Of a stretch of DNA of 64,000 nucleotides, positions 42,411 to 54,176 are shown in pieces. The stretch is taken from assembly GCA_024195265.1 (NCBI GenBank), contig JAJLRJ010000001.1, positions 57,198,202-57,262,201 on the forward strand. Direction: 5' to 3'. The notes under the pieces were generated by a model. That model saw only the letters and a program-made list of their open reading frames with translations. It was not told the origin of the DNA and made no database searches. Made by a program: the position numbers and the translations under genes. How positions within the stretch are numbered: position 1 is the first letter of the stretch; each line of letters opens with the position of its first letter. Origin of the DNA: Dendrophyllia cribrosa. Taxonomy: Eukaryota; Cnidaria; Anthozoa; Scleractinia; Dendrophylliidae.

Positions 42411-43473
42411 ATGACATGGTTTTATTTTGGCGATAGAGTCCGGGTAGTACTTTGTCTTGTTTGTTTGTTCGCTTGTAATAGAAGCGTTAAACCAAGACCA
42501 TTACCTCAAGATGGTGGCACAGTGACTCAAACCGGTGAACCGTCACATTTTCAAGTCGATGACAAAGCCGCTGAGATCGAAGTTAACGCCAATCCTGCTG
42601 GGGTGAAAGTAAATGCTAAACCAGCGTCCCTTCAAGTTGTAGCAAAGCCCGGTACCCCAGCCGTTCCCATATTCCACCCAGCAATTCATCTGGCCCAGCA
42701 TTATGCACCGCCGCCAGTCGTCCATCACCATCCAGTCATGTTTTACCACGGTTGCCACAACTTCCCTTACTGCCACAACTGGTTCTACAATGGAATCAAA
42801 CGAGAAAAGTTTCCTAGACCGGGAAAAGCTGAAGTAAATGTCAGAACTCACAAATCTGACATTCCGAGAGCACATCACCACAAAAAGGGCGTCAAATCTC
42901 GAAAGCGTCAATTCATCTCCGCTCTTCCGCATCTGGTACAACCGTCATCGCTGGGTGCTCTTAGCGGCCTTAACGCTTATGGCGCTTATGGATATAGAGC
43001 CTTACCTCAGTATATTCCACTGAGCTCAATTCTGGGAGCTTACAGTCCTCAACAAAGCTCTCAAGCGCGATTATTCGCATCACCAGCGCAGCTAACCCCT
43101 CAGCAAAGTCTTCAAGAAACTGGTCTAACAAGAGGCCTTGTTCCTGCAGTTGGAGATGACCAAGATAGTTCCGATGTTTTGCGTAGTTATCAAAGGCTCT
43201 ATAGTGAGTTAAATAGCATTTCCTCTTTATACAATGCTATCTTGAGACAAAGAAGCCTGTCAAATTCGGCACAAGGGTTGGGGTTTGGTACTGCATTTGG
43301 TGATACATCAAGTTTCAATTCGCAGGGGAGTGGTTTGGCGTACATACCTTCAACGTTAGGAGCTTCTCAGTATAGTGGAGCGATGATGGGTTATGGAAAA
43401 GCTTACATTCCTTCGCCATTGTCCCAACTTTATAGGTCACAGAGCTCCCTTAGCCAGTCCAACGGACTCCTTG
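42411..43473 (+). CDS. Gene D, exon 1: secreted precursor with shared module
   Basis: The ATG at 42411 is chosen over an upstream in-frame ATG (42294) because a signal peptide follows directly (MTWFYFGDRVRVVLCLVCLF). Residues 46-81 repeat the gene B module (HFQVDDKAAEIEVNA... GVKVNAKPASLQVV). A His/Pro/Cys-containing segment (VVHHHPVMFYHGCHNFPYCH) follows, then cassette AEVNVRTHKSDIPR and KSRKRQF, then a Gln/Ser/Leu/Tyr-rich region. The frame reaches a stop at about 43487, but CTTG|GTATGT at 43473/43474 is a consensus donor, and the first exon's single leftover base joins exon 2 (45739) in frame as a Gly codon. The spliced protein would have 733 residues. Confidence 0.8.
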
Positions 43474-44330
43474 GTATGTTTCAATAAAATTAGAATATTC
43501 ACTGGCTAGTCTGTTGGTTTGATTATTATAGAATCGCATACGTCAAAGAAAACGCGCATTCTTATTGGCTAACAAAGCGAGGGTATTTAGCGTGGAATTG
43601 CATTTCTGAGAAGTGATATTGCATGGCATCCTCGAAGGACGATGATTTACTTTTTTTATATAGTATGTACACTTTCTTTTAAAATAGTGAGCTTTGATTT
43701 GAAGCGAAAAATACAGATCTGCTATTCAAAAATGATAAATTTATCTAAAGTGAATTCCTGTTCTTTCCAATTTTAACCAAAATGTGAACTTTGTAGAGAG
43801 TGAAGAAGCCATTCACACTGCAGTTCTACAACTGCTACAAAAAGAGAGCGAGCTACTGGCAAAAACCAATATTTCATGCTTAGAAAAAAACATGTCTAAA
43901 TCACTGAAATCAAACAAAGAAGTTTGTGAAAACAAGCATACTGTACTGAGCTAATAAAAAGTAATTTCTGTTATACACCGAAACGGCCGTCTGCTTGCTT
44001 TAAAAATAAACAAGATGCTGTCCGAAGTAGAGCCTTCAGCAAACTTTCTTATTTCAAAACCAAAACTCCAACTCCTGTCTTGTACAGTATCAAAGAAATT
44101 CGTTGTAAAATAGTAGAAGAGGTACAAAAGGCAATAATGATAGTTAGTAGTCTGGTAGTCTTAGAAATGAGTCGCGAAAATAAGGTGAGAATAAAAATAG
44201 TCCTGTTCGAGCGGAGAAGCGCATCCGGATCCTTTCGTCGCCAACTTATGAATTGAAGTGATCGACCGCGGTAAGATAAACATATTTTTTTTACGTACGG
44301 AATGTTTAATAAGTAATCCATCAGTACTCA

Positions 44331-44520
44331 CAAATTTGCCTTCTTTGTTGTCCAAAGGTTTTCCCCATTTACTTGTCGCTGTGATGAAATTCTTATTTGC
44401 CGACCGGCGATAACAAGCTTCCGAAGTCAGTTTAAGCCTAATTTTAAACAAACGTTCGCAGTTTGGCTCCACAGTCCACATTATGTACTTTAGTGTACAA
44501 ACAGCATCAATTTCAGTCAT
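44331..44520 (-). CDS. Weak candidate first exon on the opposite strand
   Basis: An ATG at 44520 on the minus strand opens 63 codons of balanced composition (MTEIDAVCTLKYIMWTVEPN...) that run into a consensus donor, AATTT|GTGAGT. No following exon or homology was recognised, so this may be chance. It would be nested in the gene D intron. Confidence 0.2.
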
Positions 44521-44704
44521 AAAATGTCATTTACAGATGAACAAAACTAAAATTTGTCGCTTCCACAAGGTTTTCTCCTGACCGCGCGTGATCATGATTC
44601 ACCGTGATTTTGAATCAGTCTTGATTTCTATTCGCTAGCTCTTGACAGTTGGCTTTGAAATGGCTTTCTCGCTGGAAACGTTTTTCTTTGACATATGCGA
44701 TTCA

Positions 44705-44827
44705 AGAAAAATTCATTGCCAGACTCGTGAATTTCACGTTAAATTTCACTTGAAAAACCGATTTTTCCCGAATCACGAAGCGTGAAATTGAACGTGGAAT
44801 TCACTCGTCAGGCAATGAGTTTTTCTA
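44705..44827. mobile_element. Foldback MITE, ~120 bp
   Basis: Ends pair imperfectly: GAAAAATTCATTGCC and ACTCGTGAATTTCACGTT at the left against AACGTGGAATTCACTCGTC and GGCAATGAGTTTTTC at the right. Confidence 0.65.
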
Positions 44828-45174
44828 TAGAACTGGCATTATAAAAAAATTAAGTTTATGACCTAGATCCTGGCTATCAGCATCGAATTCACTAAATAAC
44901 AAACGTATGCGCACGTTTCTATTAAAATTACATATTGCGCACTACATTGAGAACTGAAAATGTTTCTTTTCTTATTTTATGAATGAAAGATATGAATACA
45001 TTTAGAAGATTTTCAAGAAGTAAAGATTGTTTTAATTTAAACAGTATATTTAAAATAAGAACAATTCTTCTCTATTTTTTTCCTAGTATATAGCATGAAC
45101 TCGAACGAATAAAATTGGTTCAATTAAGAACTTTTTTAGGATCACAAATAGCCTTGCGATCAGGCCCTTTTTTA

Positions 45175-45365
45175 ATATCGCGCGAGTGTCAATACGCGAG
45201 CGTCAATACGCGAGCAGCGAAGCAGGAAGATACAAGCCGGCAATGGGACTTCAATCCGTCTCCGGCTGGTAACTCGCGGCTTCGACGCTCACAAACGACT
45301 TTCGCACGAAACATGAAATTGATATCAATGATAGTAGAGCCTGCTGGCAGGTTAGATCACAAACG
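45175..45365. repeat. Dispersed repeat ending in AGCCTGCTGGCAGG
   Basis: GCGAGCGTCAATACGCGAGC ... AACTCGCGGCTTCGACGCTC ... AGAGCCTGCTGGCAGGTTAGA. A related, interrupted copy lies at 58805-58895 and 59119-59180 (AACTCGCAGCTTCGCGCTCG ... AGAGCCTGCTCGCAGGGTAGA). Confidence 0.55.
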
Positions 45366-45738
45366 AAACTGGATAAATTCAAACATTAGATTTCCCTTCT
45401 TTCCTTCCTTCTTTTATTCCTATCTTTTTTCTTTCCTTCTTTTCTACTCCATGACTATCTCTATTTCCTCCTTTCGTTATTATTCATTTCTTGCTTGATT
45501 GCTTTCCTCTTTTTACAGCACAATAAGCCGCTACTAAACTGAAATATTATTAAAAACAGAGAATTTAAAACAATATAGTACACCATAGGTAACATGAAAA
45601 AGCGTTAACCGAAAGCTTAAAATGTAAATAGCTCGCCTTTGAAATTAATCGCTTAGTGTTATGTTTTGTCTGAGTAGAATAGGTTTGATGATTTTGCGGT
45701 ACCATAATTATTATATACCCGGTTTCTATATCCTACAG

Positions 45739-46877
45739 GAGCGTCACTAGGCAGTCAGCAATCCATGTTCCCATATGTTGCACTTTCACCCTTATTGCAG
45801 CAGCGGTCTCCATTAGTGAGCAGATCCAAAGTCCCTGGAGGGTCAGCAGAGAAATCGAAGAAAAAATCTAAAGATAAGCACTTGAAAGAGAAAAGAAAGG
45901 TTGACGAGAAGCGACAAACCCTACTTGAGCCAATTTTACCGGAAGAACCTAGCACTGTAGATGATCTACTACAGGACGACGTGCCACAAGACTATAAGAG
46001 GCAATTCATACTGACGCCAGCTCTGGAAACGCTGCAACAATTGCAGCCATTACAGTCTATGGTCACCCAGCAATCCTTGCAGCCTCAATTACGTCAGCTT
46101 CAGCTTCAGCAGCTGGTACAAGGGCAACCCCTCGCATCACAGTCCGTAGGAGTGCAGCCGGTTGGGATGCAGTCAGTAGCCGGGTTTCAGCCTGTAGGTA
46201 TGCAGCAGTTAGGCATGTCAGGCACTCAACAGCTAGGGAATGTTCTTCCCTTAGAGTCAATGCCACTCCGTTACCTAACATCTTCGCTTGTTACACCCAT
46301 GGAAAACCTTGGTTTGAGCTCGACTAGTAGGCAATCTTCTAGATTATCGTCCCGTATGATTTCACCAATGATGTCCACATCACATTTGATGTCCTCATCG
46401 CTTTCTCCCTCAAATGTAATGTCACCATTACTCTCCAACGATTTAACCCAACCTCAAAATGCCTTAGGCTCGATTCGAAGTGTTACTCCAGAAGGTCTAT
46501 TCCAAGACAGATCAGTATTCCGTCATCCACTGAGGTTTGGGTACCCGAGGTTTACAAGGCGACTACTTCGGCAACCTCAGTTTCGCCGGCGATTGCACAA
46601 TTTCCGAGAGTATGACGACTTAGATGGATTGCAACCAGAAGTTTTAGGACGGGAACAAATTTCACAACAAGGGGCTTACACGACTGAGCGCATACCCAGC
46701 TCTGAAGGACAAACGCTCATTAACTCACCTGTGGGGTTTGGTCCTATCACAGTTGAAGCTAAAACTGCAGAAGGGGCAAGGGCAGCACAAGCTGCTGGGG
46801 AAGATAAAAGACACAGTATCAACAAACCTGTCGGACGAAATCACACGAGCAAACCTGAACAAAGGTCATTGATTTAA
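45739..46877 (+). CDS. Gene D, exon 2: Gln-rich C-terminal part
   Basis: Starts after ATCCTACAG; two bases complete the split Gly codon from exon 1 and continue as ASLGSQQSMFPYVAL. Early in the exon SRSKVPGG, a Lys-rich stretch and KRQ (DEKRQTLL, YKRQFIL) repeat the cluster signature. A Gln/Leu/Val-rich tract (LQPQLRQLQLQQLVQGQPLA) and a Met/Ser-rich stretch follow, then an Arg-rich segment. Stop TAA at 46875-46877. A possible donor, GGAG|GTAAAG, lies 44 bases after the stop, as in genes B and C. No catalytic or membrane domain is seen. Confidence 0.75.
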
Positions 46878-47280
46878 GAAGCGGAATAGCAACCATTGCT
46901 AACCGTTTCAACGGAGTGGAGGTAAAGCCAGTGGATACGGCTCTTGTTCTTTATTACTGGCCTCGCAAAAATCGGACGCTTCCGAACAATCAATTTATCA
47001 TTAGCACCATTGTGTGAAATATATTAAAGAACTTCGTGGCGCTAATTGAGACAAAGAGAGAGCTTATGTAGCAGAAAACTGTTAATTTACAGACATAAAA
47101 CGTCTTCCGCGGCTTTATGGACTTGCAGAAAGTGATTGAACTTTACGTACTGCGAGTATTTAATAAATGTTAAATCTATATGCTATCATCATTCATTGCT
47201 ATGCTATTCATCATTCCCTTAGCTGAGTGGTGTCCACCATTTTTGTGGAAATTATTAAATAAAGATCTTTATTATAGTCG
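46878..47280 (+). terminator. 3' UTR and poly(A) signal of gene D
   Basis: AATAAA at 47258-47263 (in TTAAATAAAGATC) lies about 380 bases after the stop and is the first good signal on this strand. If the donor at 46921 is used the UTR would instead be spliced. Confidence 0.55.
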
Positions 47281-49467
47281 AGTACAGCAGTCCATCTATG
47301 TGGTTATAGACATATCTTACGTGTTTTAATCTAAATAAACAAAATACCATTGAATAAACTCTACTAGGAGGCATCTTATAGGACAAAATATAATTTATTT
47401 CTATATGATCAGGATTATGAGTTACAATACATCATGAGGGATCAGTATATCAGTAACGGAATTGTACGCCAGAATAATACTAAATTCCTTGTTTTAGTTT
47501 TAGGTCTCAGTTCTTAAGTAATATCCATTTTTTTGCTGATTTTAAACATGATTGTAATAAAGGCTATGATGTGGTTAAACTGGTCTTTGATTAAAAGGGG
47601 CATCCTGACTGGTTTACAGGGCGGTATAAAAATTGCTTTTCACACTGTTAAATGAAATAATATCTGTCGCTAGAAAATGAAGAAAAACTGTTTTTTTTGT
47701 GTGTGTGCATGTCAGCCCGTGTTTAACAACACACCTTAGAACCATCATTCTTCCTCAAGGCACACCACAACATACTCAGGAACCGAGAAATGCCTGTATT
47801 GGCGTCACAGTCCGACTATCCCCAGTCTTCCTTCTTGCGCTGTATTGTACCTCAACGGAAGTCAAAGCTCGCGTTTTAAGACGGTTAAAGCAGGGGCTTT
47901 GCTGATCAAAACATCATGCAGATTCGATCAAGCGAATAAAAATAATCTGTCGTATACACTTTAAACTTAAACTGATGTTAGCCTGCTTGTTTTGTTAATT
48001 ATAAGTCGGTAAAAATCCTTGGGACACCAACTGTTTTGAAAGCTGATACTGATGAAAAGCCAAATCGACTGCAGGCAACAATTTTTTTTAGCATTTCTTT
48101 GTTTCCAAATGTGAAATGACTGACTATCCTCGTTCAGTTTAAGAGTTCTCGCGCCTTCAGGTAGCTGTGTGTTTGATCCATTTGTTTTGATTCTGAAAAG
48201 ATTTTTTACAGACTCGAACACTTCTAATTAAGGGATTATCTACCATTTTATTGTGTAGTGTTTTATTACGTTTACTTTCTCTTTATTTAGGTAGGCGAAA
48301 GCTTTCCGAATAAACTCTCAACTGGTTTGTGTAATTTTAGCGTGGCAACAGTCTGATTCGCTTCTTGTCAGTTGAGTAATTAAGATATTGCGCGCGAAAA
48401 AACGTAATACAAGCCGTTTTAAAACTAAAGTTATCTCGATGATTTTTTCTTCAAACTGTGATTTGTTATCAATGTGTTTAATAATAAAATAATTCAAGTA
48501 CACGTGACCAAGCGTGACGTTCGAGTTAATTCCTATAAAAGATAAGCCGCGAGGCGCAATCGTGAAAAAGAATTGATATATAAGCTTCTTTATTATGAAA
48601 TTCTCATAAAAAATTGATGACCTTCTTTCACAAACACAGCTGAGTAGCGTTTTTGAAAGCCGTAGTGCAGCTGTTTCGTGCCAGTCTGGCGGGTATTTCA
48701 GATAGCTCGAAGTACTAAGTTAGCCGAACGGTGATGATGACTAGTTCCATGTATATGAGCATTAATCACGGTTATTAAATGACTGAACTGACTCTGAAGT
48801 CATTTTAAAGTCGTGAATACGATTTATCGCGGTTACTGGAGAAAAGTCACTTGCTCATCGTAAACTTTATATTAAATTTATATTAAATTGTTGATATTAT
48901 GTTACACCTCGGTAATAGCATACATGGAGTACATGAGAGTAAACCAAGTCCGCCATTACGGTCGTTGTGTTTACGAAATGTTCGATGAGATGAAACGTCG
49001 GTTTGGGAAAACGTTGGGGTTCTTTTACTTGTTATTATTGTTTGGCAAGGATATCTGCCATTAATAATGAAGGAAAAGGTAAGTTTGTCCTGTAATTTTC
49101 ATTTTCGCTAGTAAACACATTCCTTCGTGTGAGGCCGCTGACAAACATTGCCGAGCTGAAATTGTGCAGTACGGACTGTAATTCATCTTTAAAGCATGGT
49201 TGATAAAAATCACAGTGGATTTTACTTGCCACGTGTTTGCTATACGCTCTGGAGAATAACCCAGGACTCCCTCAGCTACGTACGCACGCGAAGGTTTTAG
49301 AGGTCCTTCTTCTGTTTGGTAAAAAATATTGGTACGTGGATCCGCAACATAAGGCGACCGTTATCGTGAACATCTCCGAGACGTTGAAAAAAATGACAAA
49401 GACGCATCCAAACCAGTCGCGCGCCATTTTAATCTTACTAACCATTCTAAACAACACATGACAATCT

Positions 49468-49835
49468 GCGGCCCTTCCCTACACCAGGGTAACACAGAAA
49501 GCCGTAAAAACCTAGAACAAAAAATCATCTTTCAAATCGGCACTCTCAAACCCCACGGAATCAACGAACGCTTTTCATTCAACTAATTTACATTTGTTTT
49601 TCACGTCACCAAATTTCCACCAATAGCGTAGCTCCACCGCTTACTATATAAAACCACACACTACCCACAATTCCTTGATTCGCTCCGACGAAGGGCTAGC
49701 GCTCGAAACGTCAGCTACTTGAATCTTTTTACGGTGGTCAATTTACCTTATCGACTCAGTCGATAAAACTAAATTCTCGTGTTTCATCCCCCCACCGACG
49801 CAGCACCACAGTTTCTCTAGAAACTAACCCCATTC
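49468..49835 (+). pseudogene. Penelope-like element 3' end (5'-truncated)
   Basis: About 38 open codons end at a TAA at 49584-49586 and read ...LHQGNTESRKNLEQ...FQIGTLKPHGINERFSF-x-stop, which resembles the C-terminal end after the GIY-YIG endonuclease of Penelope-like retroelement proteins. About 95 bases after the stop comes a hammerhead-like motif, as known for this retroelement class. The reverse transcriptase is absent. Recognition is from memory of the family. Confidence 0.6.
49682..49715 (+). ncRNA. Hammerhead-ribozyme-like motif 3 (Penelope-associated)
   Basis: Stem I GCT/AGC; core CCGACGA (T4 to C); extra A; stem II GGGC-TAGC-GCTC (one G-T pair); GAAAC; GTC. Stem III is reduced to the palindrome ACGT, as in forms thought to act as dimers. 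Confidence 0.5.
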
Positions 49836-50016
49836 ATAAGGGAAGTGGTCATAGCATGTACAATCTAAGAGGACCCACCTTGTGTAGGGTAGGAAAAAGT
49901 CCGATGGTTATTTCATATTCACGACTTGGCTCGCAAGGAGTCATTGATCGTATAAGATATCTTTAATTACTACACTATAAATAATGAGTGCATGGAATAA
50001 TCAGAGAGGTTATTCA

Positions 50017-50118
50017 GCGAAAAAATGTGTAATACAGCTGGATATTTTAACGAGTCAGGTTTTATATATATTTTTCAAACCTTTAGGCGACACCAGCCGT
50101 ATTACACAACTTTCGCTG
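50017..50118. mobile_element. Small foldback element
   Basis: TTCAGCGAAAAAATGTGTAA...CAGCTGG at the left is the complement of CAGCCGTATTACACAACTTTCGCTGAA at the right, with a few mismatches. Confidence 0.55.
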
Positions 50119-50232
50119 AAAAAAGTGTTTATTATACGACAGTCAGTTACCTTTTCCCAAATCTATGTTTTTGAATGTGCTTTCTCCAAAGGGAGGAAAG
50201 GAGCCAAATTTGACCTTTACGCGTTCTATCTT

Positions 50233-51395
50233 CGATCTGTTGTTTACGAGTCTGTTTTTCGCCCCAGCGGGACCCCAAGCGTAATCGGAGCTTTCCGTTG
50301 GGTAACCGCAGATTGCTAACTGTGGGCGCCACAAAATCGTTATGGAACAAGAAGAGAGACAAGGGAGGAAACAGATTTGAGTCTAATTTTTGATCCCCGA
50401 TTACTCGCTTTTGATTCAATAAAAAGTTCTGATTTTTGGCATGCAGCTTTATATGGACAGTCTCTGGACAGCTTTTCTACAATTTCGATGAAGAGATCCA
50501 TTAAACACTCCTTTCGGTGATCGCTCTTTATGGCGTTCAAAGTTGACTTTCGTAGGATGTGGACCGCAACATACTGGTGACGGAAATACGTCATACGAGA
50601 GGTGTGGGCATAACCGGAAGCCTTTGGCATGAGTTTATTTATCAGAACATGTTAGCGTCTTTTCCACGAAAACATGCCATCCTTTCCGGAATATCTTGGA
50701 TCAGTGACATTCGGTGATTGTTTTTGTCCGCTAGGTGAATATTGTGAATAATGTGAATATTGTAAAGGTCTGCGAAGGAAACAGGCAAGCTCGATAAAAT
50801 GTAAGGACGTGGTGGAATTCGAATCCTTGTGGAATCAAGGTATGTCTGATGCAAGGTGAGAAATTTTCACGCCTCTTGTGGTCCATGCTCTTGTGGTCCG
50901 TCTAAGCTTTTAATGTCAAGCTGATTGAAACTTCTTTCAAAACCCATACGATTGTTTAGGCTAAGCTATAGATGAATTCAGGGCCACTTCTTTGCGTTGA
51001 CACTTAAGAAAAATATTATCTGTGACTAGCACTGCGGTATACGTTTTGAGTTTCTTCGCATGCAATGAGCTTCACTAGACGACATTGCAAGATTTTCCTC
51101 ATTCGCAACGCGTTTCATTTTAAATCTCCCTCCGCTCCGATCAGCTGCCGTGTTGTTATGAATTTTGAACGGTTGGCGTAACTTCCGTTTTATTGACGGC
51201 ATGTCACTTTCGGAGTTTTTACTTCTGTCACCAGTATGTTGCGGTCCACATTCAACGAATCACGTGGTACTATGTTTCTTTCCTTGTCTCGTTTTCTTTT
51301 CGGCACTTCGTGCCTCGCTCGGAAAGCGCCGATTACGCTTGGGGTCTCGCTGGGGGAAAAACTCGAAAACAAAAAAAAACATAACAGATCGAATA
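50233..51395. mobile_element. Large imperfect foldback element
   Basis: CGATCTGTTGTTTACGAGTC and CCAGCGGGACCCCAAGCGTA at the left reappear inverted as ACATAACAGATCG and TACGCTTGGGGTCTCGCTGG near 51330-51391. GTGGACCGCAACATACTGGT at about 50560 reappears inverted near 51230. The right arm is shorter, so one arm has been deleted or the other has gained an insertion. Confidence 0.65.
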
Positions 51396-51425
51396 AAGAC
51401 AGCGCGCGTAAAAAGCTCAGGCTAT

Positions 51426-52001
51426 GGCTATGTCTACACTATACCGGATAGCTTATCATGTCGACATGAAAAATACTCCGGCCTGGTGTGAACAGAAACG
51501 ACCCAGAACTGGATATTTACTTCTTTTTCAGTGGGTTTCAATCCTCGCTCCTAGTTGTTGACTTCCGCTACGGTTCGGTTCGATTGCCTGTTCACACTGC
51601 CCCAGAGAGTGGCACAAGAATCTATCCGATATGTGACGATTCACTTTCACGAGCGCCGCGTCGCAGCGGCGCTCCGGAACAAAAATCGTTCCGAAACTAG
51701 CGTTTCATGTGTGAACGAAAGGCCTATCCGGTATGATTTTCGTGCCGGCGCAAGAGCTATCCGGTATAGTGTAGACATAGCCATCGTCACATATCGGATA
51801 CGTAGATTCTTGTGCCACTCTCTGGGGCAGTGTGAACAGGCAGTCGAACCGAACCGTAGCGGAAGTCAACAACTAGGAGCGAGGATTGAAACTCACTGAA
51901 AAAGAAGTAAATATCCAGTTCTGGGTCGTTTCTGTTCACACCAGGCCGGAGTATTTTTCATGTCGACATGATAAGCTATCCGGTATAGTGTAGACATAGC
52001 C
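51426..52001. mobile_element. Foldback element with ~220-bp near-perfect arms
   Basis: GGCTATGTCTACACTATACC at 51426 is matched by its complement ending at 52001. Pairing continues inward through ATGTCGACATG, CTTCCGCTACGG, CCCCAGAGAGTGGCACAAGA and CACATATCGGATA. An extra copy of the terminal segment lies inside at about 51749-51783. Confidence 0.85.
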
Positions 52002-52142
52002 TCAAAGATCGAACGCGTATTAGGTTAAATTTGGCTCCTCTTCTTCTTGTGCTTTCTCTCGCGCGCACTCCGAAGAGTCAGTAACAACGTTTCATATTTG
52101 CACTCGTTTCGGTGCGTATTCGCACTCGAAAATACTATGTCG

Positions 52143-52732
52143 AATAATGACATAGGGAACCCACGCGTTTATTTAAAATGAACATAGAATAAAATTACAA
52201 ATGGACTTACGTGATGTTGTGTTTCATTCCAAATGTGCTGTTGCTTTTGTGCTGTTGAATGACCGGTGTTGAATACGATTTCGAAACGATCGTGTCTGTT
52301 ATTTTTGAAATGGTCTCGCATTTCGCCATCTCTTATTTAAATTTTAACTTGTCAGCGTCTTGCATTTCGCCGTCATGCGGCATATCACATAACCGTTTGT
52401 TATTAATTTTTAACGATTAAGAGACGAAATACGAGACCACGCCGCATGACGGCTGACAAGTTAAAATTTAATAAGAGATGGCGAAATGCGAGACCATTTC
52501 AAAAATAACAGACACCATCGTTTCAAAATCGTATCAATGGGTTTGATCGGGCGGTTGTGGCTGTCGGCTATAAATCCCAGCATAAACTGATTTCAGTTAC
52601 TGAACACCGGTCATTCAACAGCACAAAAGCAACAGCTGACATTTGGATTGAAACACAACATCGCGTAAGTCCATTTGTAACTTCACTCTATGTTCATTTT
52701 AAATAAACGCGTGGGTTCTCTATAATAATGAC
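52143..52732. mobile_element. Foldback element, ~590 bp
   Basis: GGAACCCACGCGTTTATTTA and AATGACCGGTGTTGAATACG at the left pair with TAAATAAACGCGTGGGTTCT and TGAACACCGGTCATTCAACA at the right. The arms also share the inverted ATGGTCTCGCATTTCGCCAT / ATGGCGAAATGCGAGACCAT. Confidence 0.8.
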
Positions 52733-54176
52733 AAGACAATATCGTTGTTGAAGAAAACGTAAAACATTTAGTCAGGTGCGATTTCATCTATTTCACAATT
52801 TATACAATATAGTTGAGACAGCTGCAGAAGTAATGACATATTTTCTCTCAGGAGACCTTATTACAAAAGGCCCTAATCCCAATGCTATCAAGAATAAATC
52901 AATTCTAGTGTAATCAAACTTAATTAAACGACTTTATTAAAAAGCCTAGCAACTGCATGCAGCTTCTCAAAACAATTCAACTGTTATCCAAAAACTTCGT
53001 CGAGATTTTCCAAGATCCAGCCAGCGGAATAAAGAAAAGAAAGGTAAGTTATAAGTAAGCTCCGATTCTTCTTGATCTTTTTCAATTTTAAACAGATATC
53101 GATATGGCGCGGTGTGATGTTTAGATCCCGGGTTTCGACTAATGCTTCAAAACGGTTTTAACTACTGAGCCAAACACATGTGCATGTATACACGATACTG
53201 CAAAAGTCAAATGGTAGCATATAATATGTCATCTGTTTTTAAGAACTTCAAACTTTCAGGTTCTCTTTCAAGCAGCCATACTTTACACTGTTTACGTGCT
53301 AATCATGAAAAAATTTGTTTACATTGATGTTTGAACCACAGTGTTCATCAAACAAAGCCAATATACTTAAATAATATCTAAGAGAGACACTTCAACAATG
53401 CTTTGTTCATGAAGATAAACTACGATTTCTTTCCTTTGATCGACAAATATTCAAATGCTCCTGGTCAAACCTACTGAATTTTGTTCTGTACAAGCAGAAA
53501 CAATTCAGAATTCAGAATGTCACAAAAGAATTCAGGACACTCTTATTATCATTGATTCAGTTTATATTTAGGTCTTAAAGAGTTTGCTATTGCCTGCCAC
53601 TTTATGTTGAATATTAAACATCGAATAACATCGAATCATGTCCAAATTTGTCTTTCATTTTCCCATCACGGGTTAAACTTAACTCCTTTGAAAAATTCGC
53701 TCCCGGCCGCTTTATACAGTTCCAAACACTCAGAAGTGAAAGTAACCTAACAGATAACTCAAAGCAGAATGCATTTGCACTTGCATGCGAACCGCAATCC
53801 TGTCAAAAAACCGAAATCCGCAAAATGAATTATAGATTATACCTTAGAATTCATTTATTTGTGGATCTCGAGTTTTTGACAAGTTTGCGGTTTGCGTGCA
53901 AATGCATACTGCTCCGGGTTCCCTGTTTATAGATTACTTCTGTCCGGTACTGTTTAATTACTCTGTTCAAATTAAGAATTTTTTTAGCATGTTCAATGTC
54001 TTTGTAAAGGTAGAGGCCTAGTCGCTAGTGTATATCGTTCGTTATATAAAGAATATATATAAAATTGAATACACTCAAGCTGTACCCACATAAAACGGTA
54101 ACAATTGCATCAAGCTAGCGTCATATAACAAAAACGTTTTCACACTTTCAAATATAGAGTCTTCCTAGAAACAGAC

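Larger units (their letters stand above)
43474..45738 (+). other. Intron of gene D
   Basis: Phase-1 intron with GTATGT donor and ATCCTACAG acceptor. It holds a foldback MITE (44705-44827), a dispersed repeat (45175-45365), and one weak minus-strand exon candidate (44331-44520). Confidence 0.75.
47281..54176. other. Intergenic region rich in foldback elements
   Basis: No gene supported. It holds a Penelope-like remnant (49468-49835) and foldbacks at 50017-50118, 50233-51395, 51426-52001 and 52143-52732. A strong donor, AAAGAAAG|GTAAGT, at about 53043/53044 follows a short open ATG frame (52958) and may end a 5' UTR exon of the LRRC74-like gene, whose first coding exon has an acceptor-like TCTTCCTAG just before 54169. 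Confidence 0.45.

Noticed and set aside
47699..47905. Short plus-strand frame after a poly-T/GTGT stretch
   Set aside because: No start context, domain or splice evidence; about 440 bases past the gene D poly(A) signal.
49035..49461. Two open frames of 65-74 codons beside the Penelope-like remnant
   Set aside because: Opposite strands, no splice sites or recognisable domain that I can defend; probably chance frames.
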